A stretch of 64,000 nucleotides of DNA, from the NCBI RefSeq assembly GCF_029407905.1, contig NC_073646.1, positions 11,798,001 to 11,862,000 on the forward strand, read 5' to 3'. Positions 13,200 through 24,807 of this stretch are shown here, one piece after another; the stretch's first letter is position 1; each line of letters begins with the position of its first letter. The position numbers and the translations under genes are program-made. Source of the stretch: Bubalus kerabau. Its lineage: Eukaryota > Chordata > Mammalia > Artiodactyla > Bovidae. The notes beneath the pieces are model-generated. The model did not search any database. It saw only the letters and a list, made by a program, of their open reading frames with translations, and was not told the DNA's origin.

Positions 13200-13410
13200 T
13201 CATTTGCTCAGTTGTGTCTGACTCTTTGTGACCCCTTAGACTGTAGCCCACCAGGCTCCTCTGTCCATGCAGTTTTCCAGGCAAGAATACTGGAGTGGGT
13301 TGCCATTTCCTTCTCCAGAGGATCTTTCTGACCAGGGATTGAACCCGGGTCTCTTGTGTCTCCTGCATTGGCAGGTGGATTCTTTACCACTGCGCCACCT
13401 GGGATGCCCA
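13200..13410 (-). mobile_element. Bov-tA SINE
   Basis: Antisense copy from gctcagttgtgtctgactct to ctttaccactgcgccacctg. It lies next to a short TG run, probably the remains of its 3' tail. Confidence 0.92.
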
Positions 13411-13961
13411 TGTCAAGTTGAAGCCTGTCAAAAGAGTGATTTTTTTGGGGGGGGAGGTGGGTGTAGGCTGGGAGAGGATACCAGCTCTCAGGCTGTTGCC
13501 TTTTTCACCATCACCAGGAGTGTTCTGTTTTGGTAACTTAGGGAAGACTAAGGGCACAATCTTTTTTGAAATATTTACAGTATCAGAGTCCTGCTGGACC
13601 TGTGTTTGTGTCCTCTGAAATTTAGATGTTGGTGCGGACACAGGACCTGTGTCTGGGGGTACACAGCATGCAGGACCAGGGAGGGAAGGGTTATGATGGG
13701 AGGATGTTGTGGCTCAACAGCAATGCTCATCCCCCTGCTCTGCGGCTTCTCTGTGGACCAGTTGTGGCCCCTGCAAAGTGCACCTGTGGCCAAGATGTCT
13801 CATTGCAGCTGGTCGTGGCTGTTCTTTGCCCAAAGGGCATTCGTGTTTTCTAGGTCCTCCTGGGAAACCCTTCCTCCTCCAGTTTTCTTCCCCCGCGGAC
13901 TGCACACATGTCAGCCGCATGATCCCTAGTGGCGTGTTCGGGATCCCCGCATTGTCTTTGT

Positions 13962-14166
13962 TGTCAGTTGCTCAGTCTTGTCTGACTCTTTGCAACCGCA
14001 TGGACTGTAGCCCATCAGGCTCCTCTATCCACGGGATTTGCCAGGCAGGAATACTGGAGTGGGTTGCCGTTTCCTGCGCCAGGGGATCTTCCCCATCCAG
14101 GGATCGAACTCGCATCTCCTACATTGGCAGGTGGATTCTTCACCACTGAGCCACCTGGATATGCCA
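13962..14166 (-). mobile_element. Bov-tA SINE
   Basis: Antisense copy running from tcagttgctcagtcttgtc to ttcaccactgagccacctgg, with the B-box complement ggatcgaactc. Confidence 0.92.
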
Positions 14167-14484
14167 TGCCTAAAAGCCCAGCGCCCCGACCTCACTTCTG
14201 CGGTCCCCTCTATGTGACATCTCGCTCTCCAGGTCTGATTTCCCATGTTGCCTGTGCTGAGCTGGTTTGATGGCTCATAAAAGTCTATTATCTAGTCTGT
14301 TGCCCTAGGGCATAGACCACTTAAAAAAATTCCTTTTCATTTCCCAGGGTTGAGGTCCGCAGGAGCTCAGTGAACCCTGTAACTCCTGAACACGTGCCCA
14401 GCTGAGTCCAGCCGTGCTTGGGCAGCCGCTGCTGCCTTGTCCCCACCCTTGCCGTGGGAGGGGCGGGCGCTCACTTACGGTGAT

Positions 14485-14705
14485 CAGTAACGTTTACTGG
14501 ATGCCTTCTGTGTGCTGGGCAGTTGTTATAATGCTTGTGTGAGGTAATGACAGAAAAGATCCCATTTTTAGGTAAAGGAATCAATGCGCAGAGAGGGTGG
14601 GTACCTTGCTCAAGGTTACCCAGCTACCGAGGCAGAATTTGAACCTGGGACCTGACTCTAGAGATCGTGCTCTGAAAGCCAGGACCCTGAACCACCTCCT
14701 TGCAA
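14485..14705 (-). mobile_element. MIR SINE fossil
   Basis: Antisense MIR: actggatgccttctgtgtgc, gcgcagagagggtgggtacc, ttgctcaaggttacccagct and cagaatttgaacctggga. A second weaker piece lies at 14800-14870. Confidence 0.85.
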
Positions 14706-15284
14706 TGGCTGCGGTGTGGAGTGCCCCCAGGGAGCTTTAATTTACTCTTACATCCTGCAGGGAATTCCTCTTTTGTATTTCGAGGAGCTAGAAACCCCCT
14801 CCAGGTTACCCAGCAGTTTGATGGCTGAGCTGGGGCTTGAACACAGATCTCCCCAGCCCCAGGGTCTGGCGGTAGCAACCTTCCATGGGTTCTGCTCCTG
14901 TCGTTGGAATGGAAGCTATTGGAACCACCGCCCCTTCCACCTGACCTTCTTGCCCCTGGCAGGTCCCTGCTGAAGCCCTTCATCTCTCTCCAGCTGTTGG
15001 ACCTGCGCAGGACAGTATCCACAATCTTTGTCCTTAGGGTTTGGAAGGTGACTTGGGGCCCTGCGGGCAGCTTGGCTTGTCCTACATGGGTCCCTGCTCT
15101 GTGTTCCTGAGCATCCTCATCAGGTGAGAAATGAAACGAGGCTTCAGCCCATGTGACATTAGATGAAGGCGTGCCCACCACGTGACAGCTGGTACCTTTG
15201 TTCTCCGTTTCAGTAGTGTTGTGCTCAGGTAGAAATCATCTCTCTGCATCACTTACTTCCCATAAACCTTGACCAAGTGCCTGG

Positions 15285-15495
15285 TGGGCCTTGCAGGTGG
15301 TAAAGAATGCACCTGCCAGGGCAGGAGATACGGGTTTAATCCCTGGGTTGGGAAGATCCCCTGGAGAAGGAAATGGCAGCCCACTCCAGTATTCTTGCCT
15401 GGACAATCCCATGGACAGAGGAGCCTGGTGGGCTACAGTCCAGGGGGTCGCAGAGAGTCAGACATGACTGAGTGGCTGAGCGTGCACAGACATGC
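15285..15495 (+). mobile_element. Bov-tA SINE with target-site duplication
   Basis: Full tRNA head, B-box (gggtttaatccc) and BovA body ending gacatgactgagtggctgag. The flanks ccaagtgcctgg (15273) and acaagcgcctgg (15496) look like the duplicated target. Confidence 0.92.
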
Positions 15496-15734
15496 ACAAG
15501 CGCCTGGCGTGTAAGAGCTCTGGGGACCCCAGGTGCATGGCCTGCTGTGTGCCTTGAAGTTGTGAGGTGATTGCAAGAGGCAGAGGCAGTTAGCTGTTGC
15601 ACACTCTGCAGCTTGCTGTGGGGTAGGGGAATCATGGTGGGCTTCTTGGTTGAGGTGTCTTTTTCATCCTGGTCTGAGTAGATGAGTTTCATCAGATCAG
15701 GATGAGGGGGTGGTGGTGAACATGAGGAAATCCA

Positions 15735-15970
15735 TGAAACAACAATGCATTGGAATGTTATTCAGCCTTAAAAAGGAAGGTATTCCTACCACAGGTGACG
15801 ACATGGATGAACCTGGAGGACATTAAGTTAAGTAAGATAAGCTGGATCCAGAAGGAGAAACACCGCGTAATTCCACTTATGTGAGGAATCTAATGGTCAA
15901 ACTCTGAGACGCAGAGAGTGGAAGGGTGGTTGCCAGGGGCTGCGGCAGGAGGGAGTGGGGAGGTGCTCTG
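15735..15970 (+). mobile_element. Old L1 fragment (3' region)
   Basis: Typical mammalian L1 3' wording: ttattcagccttaaaaagga, gacatggatgaacctggagg, ttccacttatgtgaggaatc and gtggttgccaggggctg. Confidence 0.8.
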
Positions 15971-16599
15971 GGTGTCAGGCTTCAGGCCAGCCGCACGGGT
16001 CAGCTCCAGAGCCCTGGTGTGTGATGACCCTGTGCTCGGACATGGCCATTAACATCCGTGAGGAGGGAGATCTCGGGTGAAGCGTTCTCAGCACAGTGGA
16101 AAACTCCGTTGGGCTTGTGTCTTATTCAGGGAGAGGTGCTCACATTTGGGAGGAGGAACAAAATAGTGCAGCCCCATCACTGAAGAGCGTCCTTAGGGAG
16201 GCTGGCTCAGAGGCTGCTGGCCCAAGCGGATCGCTGGCCGCAGGTGAGGCCAGGTAAAGGGGTTGGTGACGCCAGGCGGGGGCGCGACACCCACATCTCA
16301 GCATAAGGATCGTGCCTGTGGGTGGCGAGCCGCTCCCTCTAGGAGAAGCCTGGCACAGGAGGGATCAAGGGCCCCGGAACCCGAGCCTTCTGCCCTGCTG
16401 GGTCCAGGGTGCCAGGCGCCCTGGCTGTGGGCGTGTCTGCACCAGGCACATGTGCCCTGCTAAGCTCTCATCCCACTTATATCCAGGGCACGTGTAAATC
16501 AGGCAAGCACATGGCACACTCAGCAGATCAGAAGGCTGGCGTGATCCCTTTGATCAAGAGATTTCAGCAGGGCTTGGTGGGGAGGGCGACGAGCGGGCG

Positions 16600-16918
16600 G
16601 AGCACAGAGGATGTTTAGAGCGGCGAAACTGTGACGATCCTGTCCTGGTGGATTCACGTCGTCGTACGGATATCCAGACCCAGGGAACGTGCAACCCACT
16701 GGCGAAGCTGACGTGGCGGTGGTGCCTGTGACCGTCAGTGTGGGTCCGTCATTTGTAACAAACGTCCGGCTCTGGTGGTGGGTGTCGGTAATGAGGGAGG
16801 CTGTGCGTGAGCAGGGGCTGCTGGTAGTTGGGGGGGCCTCTGTACCTTCCTCCTGACTTTGCCGTGAACCTCAAACTGCTTTATAAAATAGTTTGTGTAA
16901 AAAAAAAAAAAAAAAGAT
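16600..16918 (+). mobile_element. L1M-type LINE 3' end with poly(A)
   Basis: Order of L1 3'-UTR landmarks: gtcagtgtgggtccgtcatt, tgtaacaaacgtccggctct, atgagggaggctgtgcgtg, ctctgtaccttcctcctga, aactgctttataaaatag, then a pure A run at 16899-16914. It may belong to the same insertion as the piece near 15.8 kb. Confidence 0.8.
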
Positions 16919-17679
16919 ATCACTTCTTCTAACCTCATGTTGCAACGATGAACAACAACATATCTAGTCCTTTGCTTCTATAAGAAGTGTGGGGCAGCTG
17001 AGCCCTCCAGAAGAAGTCCTCATAAGAAGACTCAGATGTCACACAAGCCTTGGAGTGAAGGAGCAGCTTCCTGAGCCTGGGTCTCCAGCACCCGGCTGCA
17101 GCCTTGCCCCTGCTCTGGGTTTCTTGAAGATAAGAGCCAAAGAGATATCACTCAGCTGGTCTTCAGTGATGTATTAAGTCTTGATTTTTCCCCCCTCATG
17201 GCTATGGTGTCACGGAATTAGATTACCGGCTTGTTTTTAGTTTTACAGGTTCACCAGTGTTTTCAGTTACCATAAAAGTGTGAAATCTAGCGTCATGTCA
17301 AGTTCTTCTAAATCATTAGTGCTCTCTGCTGCCGCCTGTGAGAGGCAGTGTCTTTACCCAGCACCACCTTGCCTCATTTCTCCTCTGAAGGTTACAGTGC
17401 TCCAGGGAGGTGGAAAGGCGGGTGCTGTTCCCCCAGAGAAAGGCTCAGAGAGGCTAGACCCTGGTACAAGGCTGAGAACCAGGGCCCTCGTTACCTGGTC
17501 ATGTTCAGCATGCAGTCAGACAGACTGTCTCCTCGTGGGCGCGTGTGACTGTGTGTGTCTGTCCTCCATTGAGAAATGCTCTGTTAAGGACACTCCTCCC
17601 TTAGGTGAGTTGAGAGCCCGGCTCTCTCCTTGGGAAGGGGTCTTGTAGCCAGCAGGCAGGCGCTCAGCAGATGCTTGTG

Positions 17680-17877
17680 CTGTTGATGTTCAGTTGCTCA
17701 GTCGTGTCCGACTCTGTGACCCCATGGACCGCAGCGCAACGGGCCTCCCAGCCCCTCAGTATCTTCTGAAGTTTGCCCAAGTTCACATCCACTGACTTGG
17801 TGATACTACCCAACCATCTCATCCTCTGCTGCCCTTTTCTCCTTTTGCCTTCCGTCTTCCCCAGCATCAGCGGCCCT
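17680..17877 (-). mobile_element. BovB LINE fragment
   Basis: Antisense 3' end of the RTE-type BovB: gttcagttgctcagtcgtgt through tcatcctctgctgccc to ccccagcatcag. It is strongly 5'-truncated. Confidence 0.88.
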
Positions 17878-18339
17878 GGTTGTGGACACAGCATACCACG
17901 TCCCAAGGGGCCGGGGTCTCCTCCCCTGCTGGTAGGACACCTTGGCTTCCATCCTGACTCTGACATGGAAAGGTGCATGGTTGCACAGCTTATTTCATGA
18001 CATCTCAGGTTCTTCTGCCTTAATATCCCTGTGATATTTTGATGAAATAGTAGTTCTTAATCGCTGCAAGTGAGTGGTGGTGATTACCACTGGTTCCTGG
18101 GTCACATGCAGAGATTGGAATTGGACAAATTTGGATGCCAGCTGTGACTTGACATCTTCACTCTGAGCCTGGTTAAAGGCCTGTAGAAGGGACTGGGAGA
18201 CCACTTCCTGGAGAGCGATTCTGTGACCAGCAAGACTGTGTACCGGGGCGCTTGCCTGGTGGGCACTGGAGTTGTCATCAAATCCTCAAGTCTCCAAGCT
18301 CCCTGAGGGCCGGGCCACATGGCCCTTCCTGGCTCACCC

Positions 18340-18700
18340 TGCCTGCCTTGTGTGGCCCGGCTCGCGCCTGCCCCAGGGCCTTTGCATGTGCCTTGTGCCA
18401 CATGCATCCAGCAGCTCACTGGCTCCCTCTCTCCCCTGGGGCCCCCAGAGAGGCCTTCCCAGCACAGCCCACAAAATGACACCCTCCCCACCACCTGTCT
18501 TTGCACCCCACCTGGCTTTCCTCCCAGCGTGTCTCGTTGTCCCATCTGTTCCATGTTGGTTGGCGTGTCTCCCCTCCCAGGGAGGGGGCCCTGCCTCCTG
18601 CAGGCAGAGACTTTGGTTTTCTTTATGCCTTCTTTACCCACAGCACCAAGAGCAGCTCTTGGACCTTGTAGGTGCTCAGTAAGTTTGTGTCAACCCAGTG
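18340..18700 (+). mobile_element. L2 LINE fossil
   Basis: L2 3' landmarks: ccagggcctttgcatgtgcc, agagaggccttcccagcac, gcaggcagagactttggt and gtaggtgctcagtaagttt. Confidence 0.75.
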
Positions 18701-19049
18701 AATTTTGAATTTTCTTTGGCAACACCTTGGTTGATCCCAGGAGAGGGACACCTCAGACCCTCCTCCTCACCAGCACCTTAGATGGCCTGGTTTCTCACCA
18801 TGTGACTCGCGGGTTTCACACCATCACAGGTGTGATGGGGAAGCCAGGCCTCGACCTCCTAGCTGTGTCTTTGTGATGCTGACGTGGCTGTTCTGGGTCA
18901 GAAAAGACAGGGGAGGGCCTATTTTTTGACCCAGAGGCTGAGCAGGAGCCCTCGTGATTCCTCATCCTTCCCTTCCTTCCTCTGAGACCTGGATGGTGGG
19001 CTTCCGCCCACTCTGTGGCCGCCTATGGACAGCGTGGGTCCTGGGACCC

Positions 19050-19290
19050 ATTTCTTGCCTCAACGTCTTTGGGCCTCTTTCTGCCTAGGTATCCTGAGTA
19101 TAATGGGACAGAGGGACCACCTATTTATCTTGTCCTCATCCTCCCCCATTTCTTCCTCCTTCCCAATTCATTTGTACCCCAACAACGTGGGGTAGTGTTT
19201 CTTAGGTGTGTGTAAAGGTGTAAACGAGATAACGGGCTTTGAACAGAGCTTGACAAGTAGAAGAGCTTGAATTTTAGCTAAAAAGAGATA
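19050..19290 (+). mobile_element. Possible diverged MIR
   Basis: Weak resemblance only: ctttgggcctctttctgcc, gtgtaaacgagataacggg and cagagcttgacaagtaga in MIR-like order. Confidence 0.4.
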
Positions 19291-19851
19291 CCAACAAACC
19301 ATACTTCTTTCCAAAAGAGGACTTGAAGCAGCATATTAAAACGGTTTAAAAAATAGAGTGAAACGGGTCATATGTAGATTGGCCCCAGGTGGAAAGACGG
19401 TTTGGTGGTGAGAGGGAGGTTAGGGCCTGTTGTGGTGGCCGCAGGGCCGAGTGGGTGCACTGGCTGTGTGACTTTGGCTGTGAGCTTCTTTGCAGCCAGT
19501 TCTAAGAGGATTGGTTAGGGGAAAAAAAATAAAACTGGCTTTCCGGGGGAAATTCACAAGTTCCTGGGCCTGAGATCTGAGTGTTGTAAACAGTCCACTG
19601 TGGGTGGACAGTGACAAGAGGTAAGCTTGCTGTAGGTGGAAAACTTGGATGCTCATTGAATTTAAAGGCGAGATTCTCTATCAGTGAATTGCTGTCCCAC
19701 ATTGAAGATGTCAGGAGAGCTGCTCCTGCAAGTAATTATCAACTGTGTGTTGGAGGGGCCCCTGTCCCTCTTCACAGTATATGGGAGTCAGCGCAAGAAG
19801 ACCAGATCTCTCAGTAATCTGGAGTATGTCTGTGTCAGTATGGAGTCACCT

Positions 19852-20072
19852 GGGCTTCCCATGTGGCTCAGTGGTAAAGAATCTGCCTGCCGATGCAGGA
19901 GATGTGGGTTCTACCCCTGGGTCAGGAATATCCCCTGGATCAGAAAGATCCCCTGGGGGAAGAAATGGCAAACCATTCCAGTATACTTGACTGGAGAATC
20001 CCATGGACAGAGTAGCCTGGTGAGCTACAGTTCACGGGGTCACAAAGAGTTGGACATGACTGAACACGCAGG
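19852..20072 (+). mobile_element. Bov-tA SINE
   Basis: Head gggcttcccatgtggctcag, then a local duplication of the ggatcagaaagatcccctgg segment, BovA body and end gacatgactgaacacgc. It lies about 400 bases upstream of SNX29 exon A. The flanks gtatggagtca and gcatgaagtca may be the target-site duplication. Confidence 0.92.
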
Positions 20073-20481
20073 AGCATGAAGTCAGTTTCATGAAATCTGC
20101 TGTCTGACCGGTGGTTGATAACTGGCTCTAACTGGGAATAGATCAGTGTTCAAAGCAGACGCCGTCAGCTTAGTAGGGACTTGGAAAAACACTCAGAAGT
20201 CATCACTCTAACTTCCTTAGCGGCTGGTTAGCTGGTTATGTTCACCAAGGAAACGCCTCCACATTTATTCTCATCCTGCCCTGCCTTTGGATTCTGTGTG
20301 GTTAATAAGAGTGATTGACTGAGCCCACTGGATCTTCTAGACTGTATAGGAATTATTTTTGAAAGGGAAAAGGGAACTCGTCTAGACAAGTGGCCCTAAA
20401 TAGCACATAATCCAGACCGGTGAGGGGCGGTGTAGCAGGCGGGATCTGCCGGTTAATTTGGACTTGGCTTTCTTCCCTTAG

Positions 20482-20545
20482 GTGACCTGCGACAAGCCAT
20501 CGTGGCCATGATGAACAGGAAAGACGAGCTGGAGGAAGAGAACAG
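20482..20545 (+). CDS. SNX29: SNX29 internal exon A (coiled-coil region)
   Basis: This 64-nt exon follows a pyrimidine-rich acceptor (ctttcttcccttag). It starts with two bases of a split codon (phase 1), encodes 20 whole codons and ends with two bases of an Arg codon (phase 2). The peptide includes AIVAMMNRKDELEEEN, which I recognise from the central coiled coil of sorting nexin 29, a RUN-coiled coil-PX protein presumed to act in endosomal membrane traffic. Phase 2 matches the next exon, and the joined codon AG|G gives Arg. The heptad-like spacing of Leu/Met/Ile among Glu/Lys/Arg fits a coiled coil. The donor is AG|GTATCC, which lacks the usual G at +5 and looks weak. The identification rests on memory of the human protein, not on a search. 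The preceding exon is not in the window. Confidence 0.9.
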
Positions 20546-20692
20546 GTATCCAGCGCTGGGGCTGGAGGGGTCGCTGCTTCATGGAAATCCTACCTCTGGG
20601 GCAGAGAGAAGATCACCGTGAAGGAAGTTTTGCTTCAGGGGAAGAATTGTGACCAGTGATTTCTGATTTTTCGTTCTGAGATGTACTACTTT

Positions 20693-20830
20693 ATTTTTCA
20701 ACTTTTTATTTTATGTTGGAGTAGAACCAACTGACAGTGTTGTGATAGCTGCTGGTGAACAGCAAAGGGACTCAGCCGTATATATACATGTATCCATTCT
20801 GGGATGTACCACTTTAGTATATGTAACGTG
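20693..20830 (-). mobile_element. L1-type 3' fragment
   Basis: The wording ttttattttatgttggagta, gacagtgttgtgatagctgc, aacagcaaagggactcagcc and tacatgtatccattctggg is the widespread artiodactyl L1 3'-region motif, here antisense. A better-preserved copy lies at 28448. Confidence 0.7.
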
Positions 20831-20929
20831 GCTTGAGTGTTAATAGGGAATGAAACGATCATGCACTATCTTAGAACAAACTGAGAATTTGTAAAGCAGT
20901 CTTATTAATTTTTTAATTCTTTTTTTTAA

Positions 20930-21140
20930 AAAAAAATAGCCTTTGAGATATAATTCACATATCATATAATTCATAGATTATATAATTTAAATATCATATA
21001 AAACATAAAACTTATTTAAAGTATTCAGTGGTTTTCAGATATGTGCAACCATCTCACCACAGTCAATTTTAGAACATTTTCTTTGCCTCAAAATGAAGCT
21101 GCATCCTCACAGCTGTCAGCCTGAGCCCCCCTTAAGCAGT
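20930..21140 (-). mobile_element. Old L1 3' fragment
   Basis: Antisense L1M wording: gagatataattcacatatca, attcagtggttttcagatat and agtcaattttagaacatttt. A similar piece is at 63612. Confidence 0.75.
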
Positions 21141-22876
21141 GGGTAACCTTTCATTGAGGTTCTGTCCACCACGTTCCAGGCACTAGCGTGCTTAACATTT
21201 TCTCGAATGGGGGATACCTAGAGTAAGACGGTGTATGGAGTCTTTCGATTTTCCCCAAAGCCCTGTTGCAGACACTGAGAGGCCAAAGGGTTTTATTCAT
21301 TTTGATTCCCTGTTGAAACCAGGGCTGGATACCAGACAGCTGTTAGCTGTGTTGCCTCTGTCTAGCTGCCCAAGCGTGAACCGCTCCAGTGCCGGGACCT
21401 TGTCTGGGCTACAGGCTGGTCAGTGGAGGGATCTGCCTGCGGTTATCTGCAGAGCCTCTGTGAGCACACGTCTGCTGGCCTGGGGGTCAGGGAGTAGGTG
21501 TGTGTGTGTGTGCACACGTGTGTGCACGCTCATGCCGCCCTCTTATGCTTGCCCCTGAGCAGGAATTGTGTCCCTGAGGATGTGCATTCTGATTCTCCTT
21601 TTTAAAACTTGCTTTGGGCCCTGCTTGACAAGCTTCTCCCTCACCCTTTATGGAAACATACAAAAGCAAACAAACGTGATTTGGAAAAACAAGTGTTTTT
21701 AAAAAGGAATCCTCAGACAGTGTGATTTTTCCAGTGAAAGTAAATCTCAGGGACAGGCTGTGGACTTTGTAGGGTGCTTTGTCCTTTTTTCAGCTGGGGC
21801 CGTTATCTTAGAAAAAGCCGCAGGTTTTGTGTTACTTTGTAGAGAGCAATAGTCACTGTTGGGTCATTTCTTCTCCTTCCCATCAAGAGAAAAAGAAATC
21901 ACACCCAGTTTGTGTTGGGGGGGTAGTTTCCAGGCCCCAAGAGGGAATTTTTTTCAAAACTTTCAAGGAGTGTTGAGACACGCCATGCTTGTTTTTGGAG
22001 TGGGGCTTCAGGGAGCAGTGGAGGTGGGGTGGTTCAGACACTGCTGCTTGTGGTCTGCTGTCTCATGGCAAGTGTCCTCTAGATTTAGGAGGCAGCCGCA
22101 CCAAAGTTAGGAAATGTTTTCGGGAAATAGCCATTTGAGGTCCGTAGATGGTCACCAGAACCCTGCTTGGCTCAATTCTAGGTGGTAACTTGTGGTTATT
22201 TCTGGAAGAGCCGCTGGCTTCTCTGCTATTTAAGACCAAAGGTGACAGATATTCAAGCGAATGTGTTTGCAGGGTGAACATGCTCCAGATACAGTATAAA
22301 GCACGCTCATTGCAATGTCAGGTTATCCATCTCCGTAAGACAGTCTGTATGCTTGTTTAACCTGGAGGTGGCGACGGAGCAAGGGTGAAGGGCGTTTTGT
22401 GAGATTGTGGGCAAAGGAGAAATGAGACTCCTGTCATCCATCAGATAACTGGAGCCTGTCTTCTGTGTTTGTGGCTCAGGTGGTTTTTTTCGGCCTGTCC
22501 TGGCAGCCCTTCCTTTGTTAAATCTCATACGTAGTGTGGTTCGGCCGAGACGTCCCAGTTGAGCATGCACACCTCAGTGTGGGATGTCTGGGAGGGGGCA
22601 TGCCTGGGATTGGCTCAACTCATTGCTTTCCCTTGGTTTAAACCACCAAACCCACAAGCTCTCAGAGCCAGGCCTCCGGTGGTTCCCCAGGGCTCATCCT
22701 AATTACGACGCAGAGACTGTTGAGCAGAGTTGGGTAGCTCCTCAAAGCAGTTTGTACGAGATGGACGTGAACTGCGGTTTCTGCAGAGCCTTGTGGAAGA
22801 TGAATGAACTAGGACTTGACTCTGTGAACTCTGGGTTGGCAGCCTCTGAACAGGTGGGATCTCCTCCTCCTCCCAG

Positions 22877-23005
22877 GTCACTGCGGAACCTGCTTGACGG
22901 TGAGATGGAGCACTCGGCTGCGCTCCGCCAGGAGGTCGACACCTTGAAGCGGAAGGTGGCCGAACAGGAGGAGCGGCACGTCACGAAGGTCCAGGCGCTG
23001 GCGAG
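22877..23005 (+). CDS. SNX29: SNX29 internal exon B (coiled-coil region)
   Basis: This 129-nt exon is flanked by acceptor ctcctcctcctcccag and donor AG|GTAGGG. It begins with the last base of the Arg codon split from exon A, runs 42 codons and ends with two bases of another Arg codon, so it is symmetrical (phase 2-2) and divisible by three. The peptide begins SLRNLLDGEMEHSAALRQ and ends EERHVTKVQALA, a highly charged helix with Leu/Val at heptad spacing and no Pro. It continues exon A in the coiled coil between the RUN and PX domains of SNX29. From memory, human SNX29 is nearly identical except for a few residues near EERHVTK (QGM in place of HVT). An open frame runs into it from 22584, but that upstream part is intron. 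Confidence 0.92.
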
Positions 23006-23109
23006 GTAGGGGGCGGAGGGGTTGGGGGAGGCACTGGCCAGCCCCCAAGCACACCTTTCATCAGTACTTACTAATTTAAAGTGACCAATGGAAATAATAC
23101 TTAGATAGC

Positions 23110-23605
23110 TGAAATTTTAATATTAAATATTGAGTAAGTTTTAAATAGTATACATGCACATGGTTCAAAATACAGAAGTCACGAATGGTTAAACTCTGCA
23201 ATTGCCAGCTCACCCCTGGAGGGTGGCCAGCATCACCTCCTAGAGATGCCCCTGTGTACTCGAGCAGATGCGAACATTCAGATACATGAACTTTCTCATC
23301 TCCCTCCTCTCCTGTCTTTCTTCCTTGATACAAATGGTCCCATATCCTGCACCCTCCTCCCTCCACAGCTTAGAGACCGTCCTGCATCCTGCGCTGGGTA
23401 CACAGACCTGCCGTCTTTCTAACGGCTCCTGATACCCCACCGTCCACCAACCCCAGGACTCATTTGGCCGAGGTGCCAGCAGCCAGGCGTCTGAGTCATT
23501 TCTAGCCCTTTGCTACTTCTCATAATCTTCGCAGTTGTCATTGTGTCCTCGTATGAGTGTATTTGCCAGAAAAGTTCCTGGAAGTGGAATTGCTGGGTCA
23601 AAGCA
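23110..23605 (-). mobile_element. Old L1-like fragment
   Basis: gtatacatgcacatggttca, cccatatcctgcaccctcct and ggaagtggaattgctgggtc resemble antisense old L1 3' sequence. A CHR SINE interrupts it after 23610, and L1-like wording resumes near 23940-24330. Confidence 0.5.
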
Positions 23606-23609
23606 CTGT

Positions 23610-23808
23610 GTTTTTCTTTTATTATTATTTGTTTAACTTATTTGGCTGCTCCGGGTCTTAGTTGTGGCATAGGATCTTTGATCTTAGTTGTGGTGTGTGA
23701 ACTCTTAGTTGCTGTCTGTGGGGTCTAGTTCCCTGCCCAGGGACTGAACCTGGGCCCCCTGCATTGGGAGTGTGGAGTCTTAGCCACTGGAGCACCAGGG
23801 AAGTCCCC
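23610..23808 (-). mobile_element. CHR-type SINE
   Basis: T/A-rich tail then tttggctgctccgggtctta, B-box complement ggactgaacctgg and end accagggaagtcccc. It sits inside an older L1-like sequence. Confidence 0.88.
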
Positions 23809-24344
23809 ACAGTGCTTTCTGAGTTGGATAAGGGTCGTGAACCTGCCTTTAACGAGGGCTGGGTGTCCCCCAGCACAGCCCTGCCTCTGGCGGATCCAGC
23901 TTTGCGGGTCTTTGATAAAATCAGAGGTGAAAGCAGTGCTGGTGAAATAGTTTTCATTTCCCTGATTCAGAGTATGGTTGAACGTCTTCATAGTTGAGTC
24001 ATCTTATTTTCTTTTCCATGACTTTGTTTATATCTAATTAAAGAAAAGTATAAAGCAACACCCCCCCCCCCAACCCCCAAGGTCCAACTGCCATAATGAG
24101 ATTTTACTGAATTTGTCACATGCAAACACATTTTTATGGGCTCTGCGTGAAACCTCCAGCCCGTCACTTCCTAGGCTGTGTCCTTCTACCATAGTAAAGG
24201 CTTCACAGTCACCGTTTTTATGTGCCTGGATGTGGCATTTCATTGAGCCAATGCACCATATGAAATAACCACTTCAGATTGCTGGACATTTGAGTTGTTC
24301 CAGTTTTTCCCCCATTTTATGTAAGATAAGCACTTCAACTGGTT

Positions 24345-24807
24345 GTTCTTTTGTTGCTGTTCAGTCACTCAGTTATGTGTGACTTTGTGCGACCCCATGG
24401 ACTGTAGCACGCCAGGCTTCCCTGTCCTTCACTATCTCCCAAAGTTTGCTGAACTCCACGGAGTCGATGATGTCATCCAGCCGTCTCATTCTCTATTATC
24501 ACCTTTTCCTCCTGCCTTCAATCTTCCCCAGCATCAGGGTCTTTTCCAGTGAGTCGGCTCTCTGCATCAGGTGGCCCACGTATTGGAGCTTCAGCTTCAG
24601 CCCTTCCGATGAATATTCAGGGTTGATTTCCTTTAGGATTGGCTTGGCCTGATCCCCTTGCAGGCCAGGGGACTCTCAAGAGTCTTCTCCAACACCATGG
24701 TTCAAAAGCATCAATTCTTTGGCGCTCAGCCTTGTTTATGGTCCAAGTTTCACATCTTTACATGACTATTGGAAAAACCATAGCTTTGACTATACAGATT
24801 CTTTAAG
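24345..24807 (-). mobile_element. BovB LINE fragment
   Basis: Antisense from tgttgctgttcagtcactca through ttttcctcctgccttcaatc and cagggttgatttcctttagg to ggaaaaaccatagctttgac. It covers the C-terminal end of the reverse-transcriptase ORF, with frame damage. Confidence 0.93.

Larger units (their letters stand above)
1..20481 (+). other. SNX29: SNX29 upstream intron (3' part)
   Basis: No exon-like frame with good splice borders and recognisable protein was found here. It carries scattered MIR and L2 fossils, four Bov-tA copies upstream of 16 kb and one near 19.9 kb, one BovB piece, one CHR SINE and an old L1 3' end. The intervals 1130-4180, 8080-8970, 9700-11600 and 11620-12500 are mostly unique sequence in which I see no gene. 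Open frames there are short, overlap on both strands and lack any family resemblance. Confidence 0.8.
20546..22876 (+). other. SNX29: SNX29 intron between exons A and B (complete)
   Basis: A 2,331-bp phase-2 intron with GT at 20546 and AG at 22875-22876. The first 600 bases contain two antisense L1-type fragments. From about 21200 to 22876 I see no interspersed repeat except a short TG/CA run near 21500. The 22080-22400 part looks unique and could be conserved, but I see no specific element in it. Confidence 0.85.

Noticed and set aside
22584..23009. 141-codon open frame covering SNX29 exon B
   Set aside because: Only the part from 22877 to 23005 is coding. The upstream part lacks homology and is cut off by the acceptor AG at 22875-22876.
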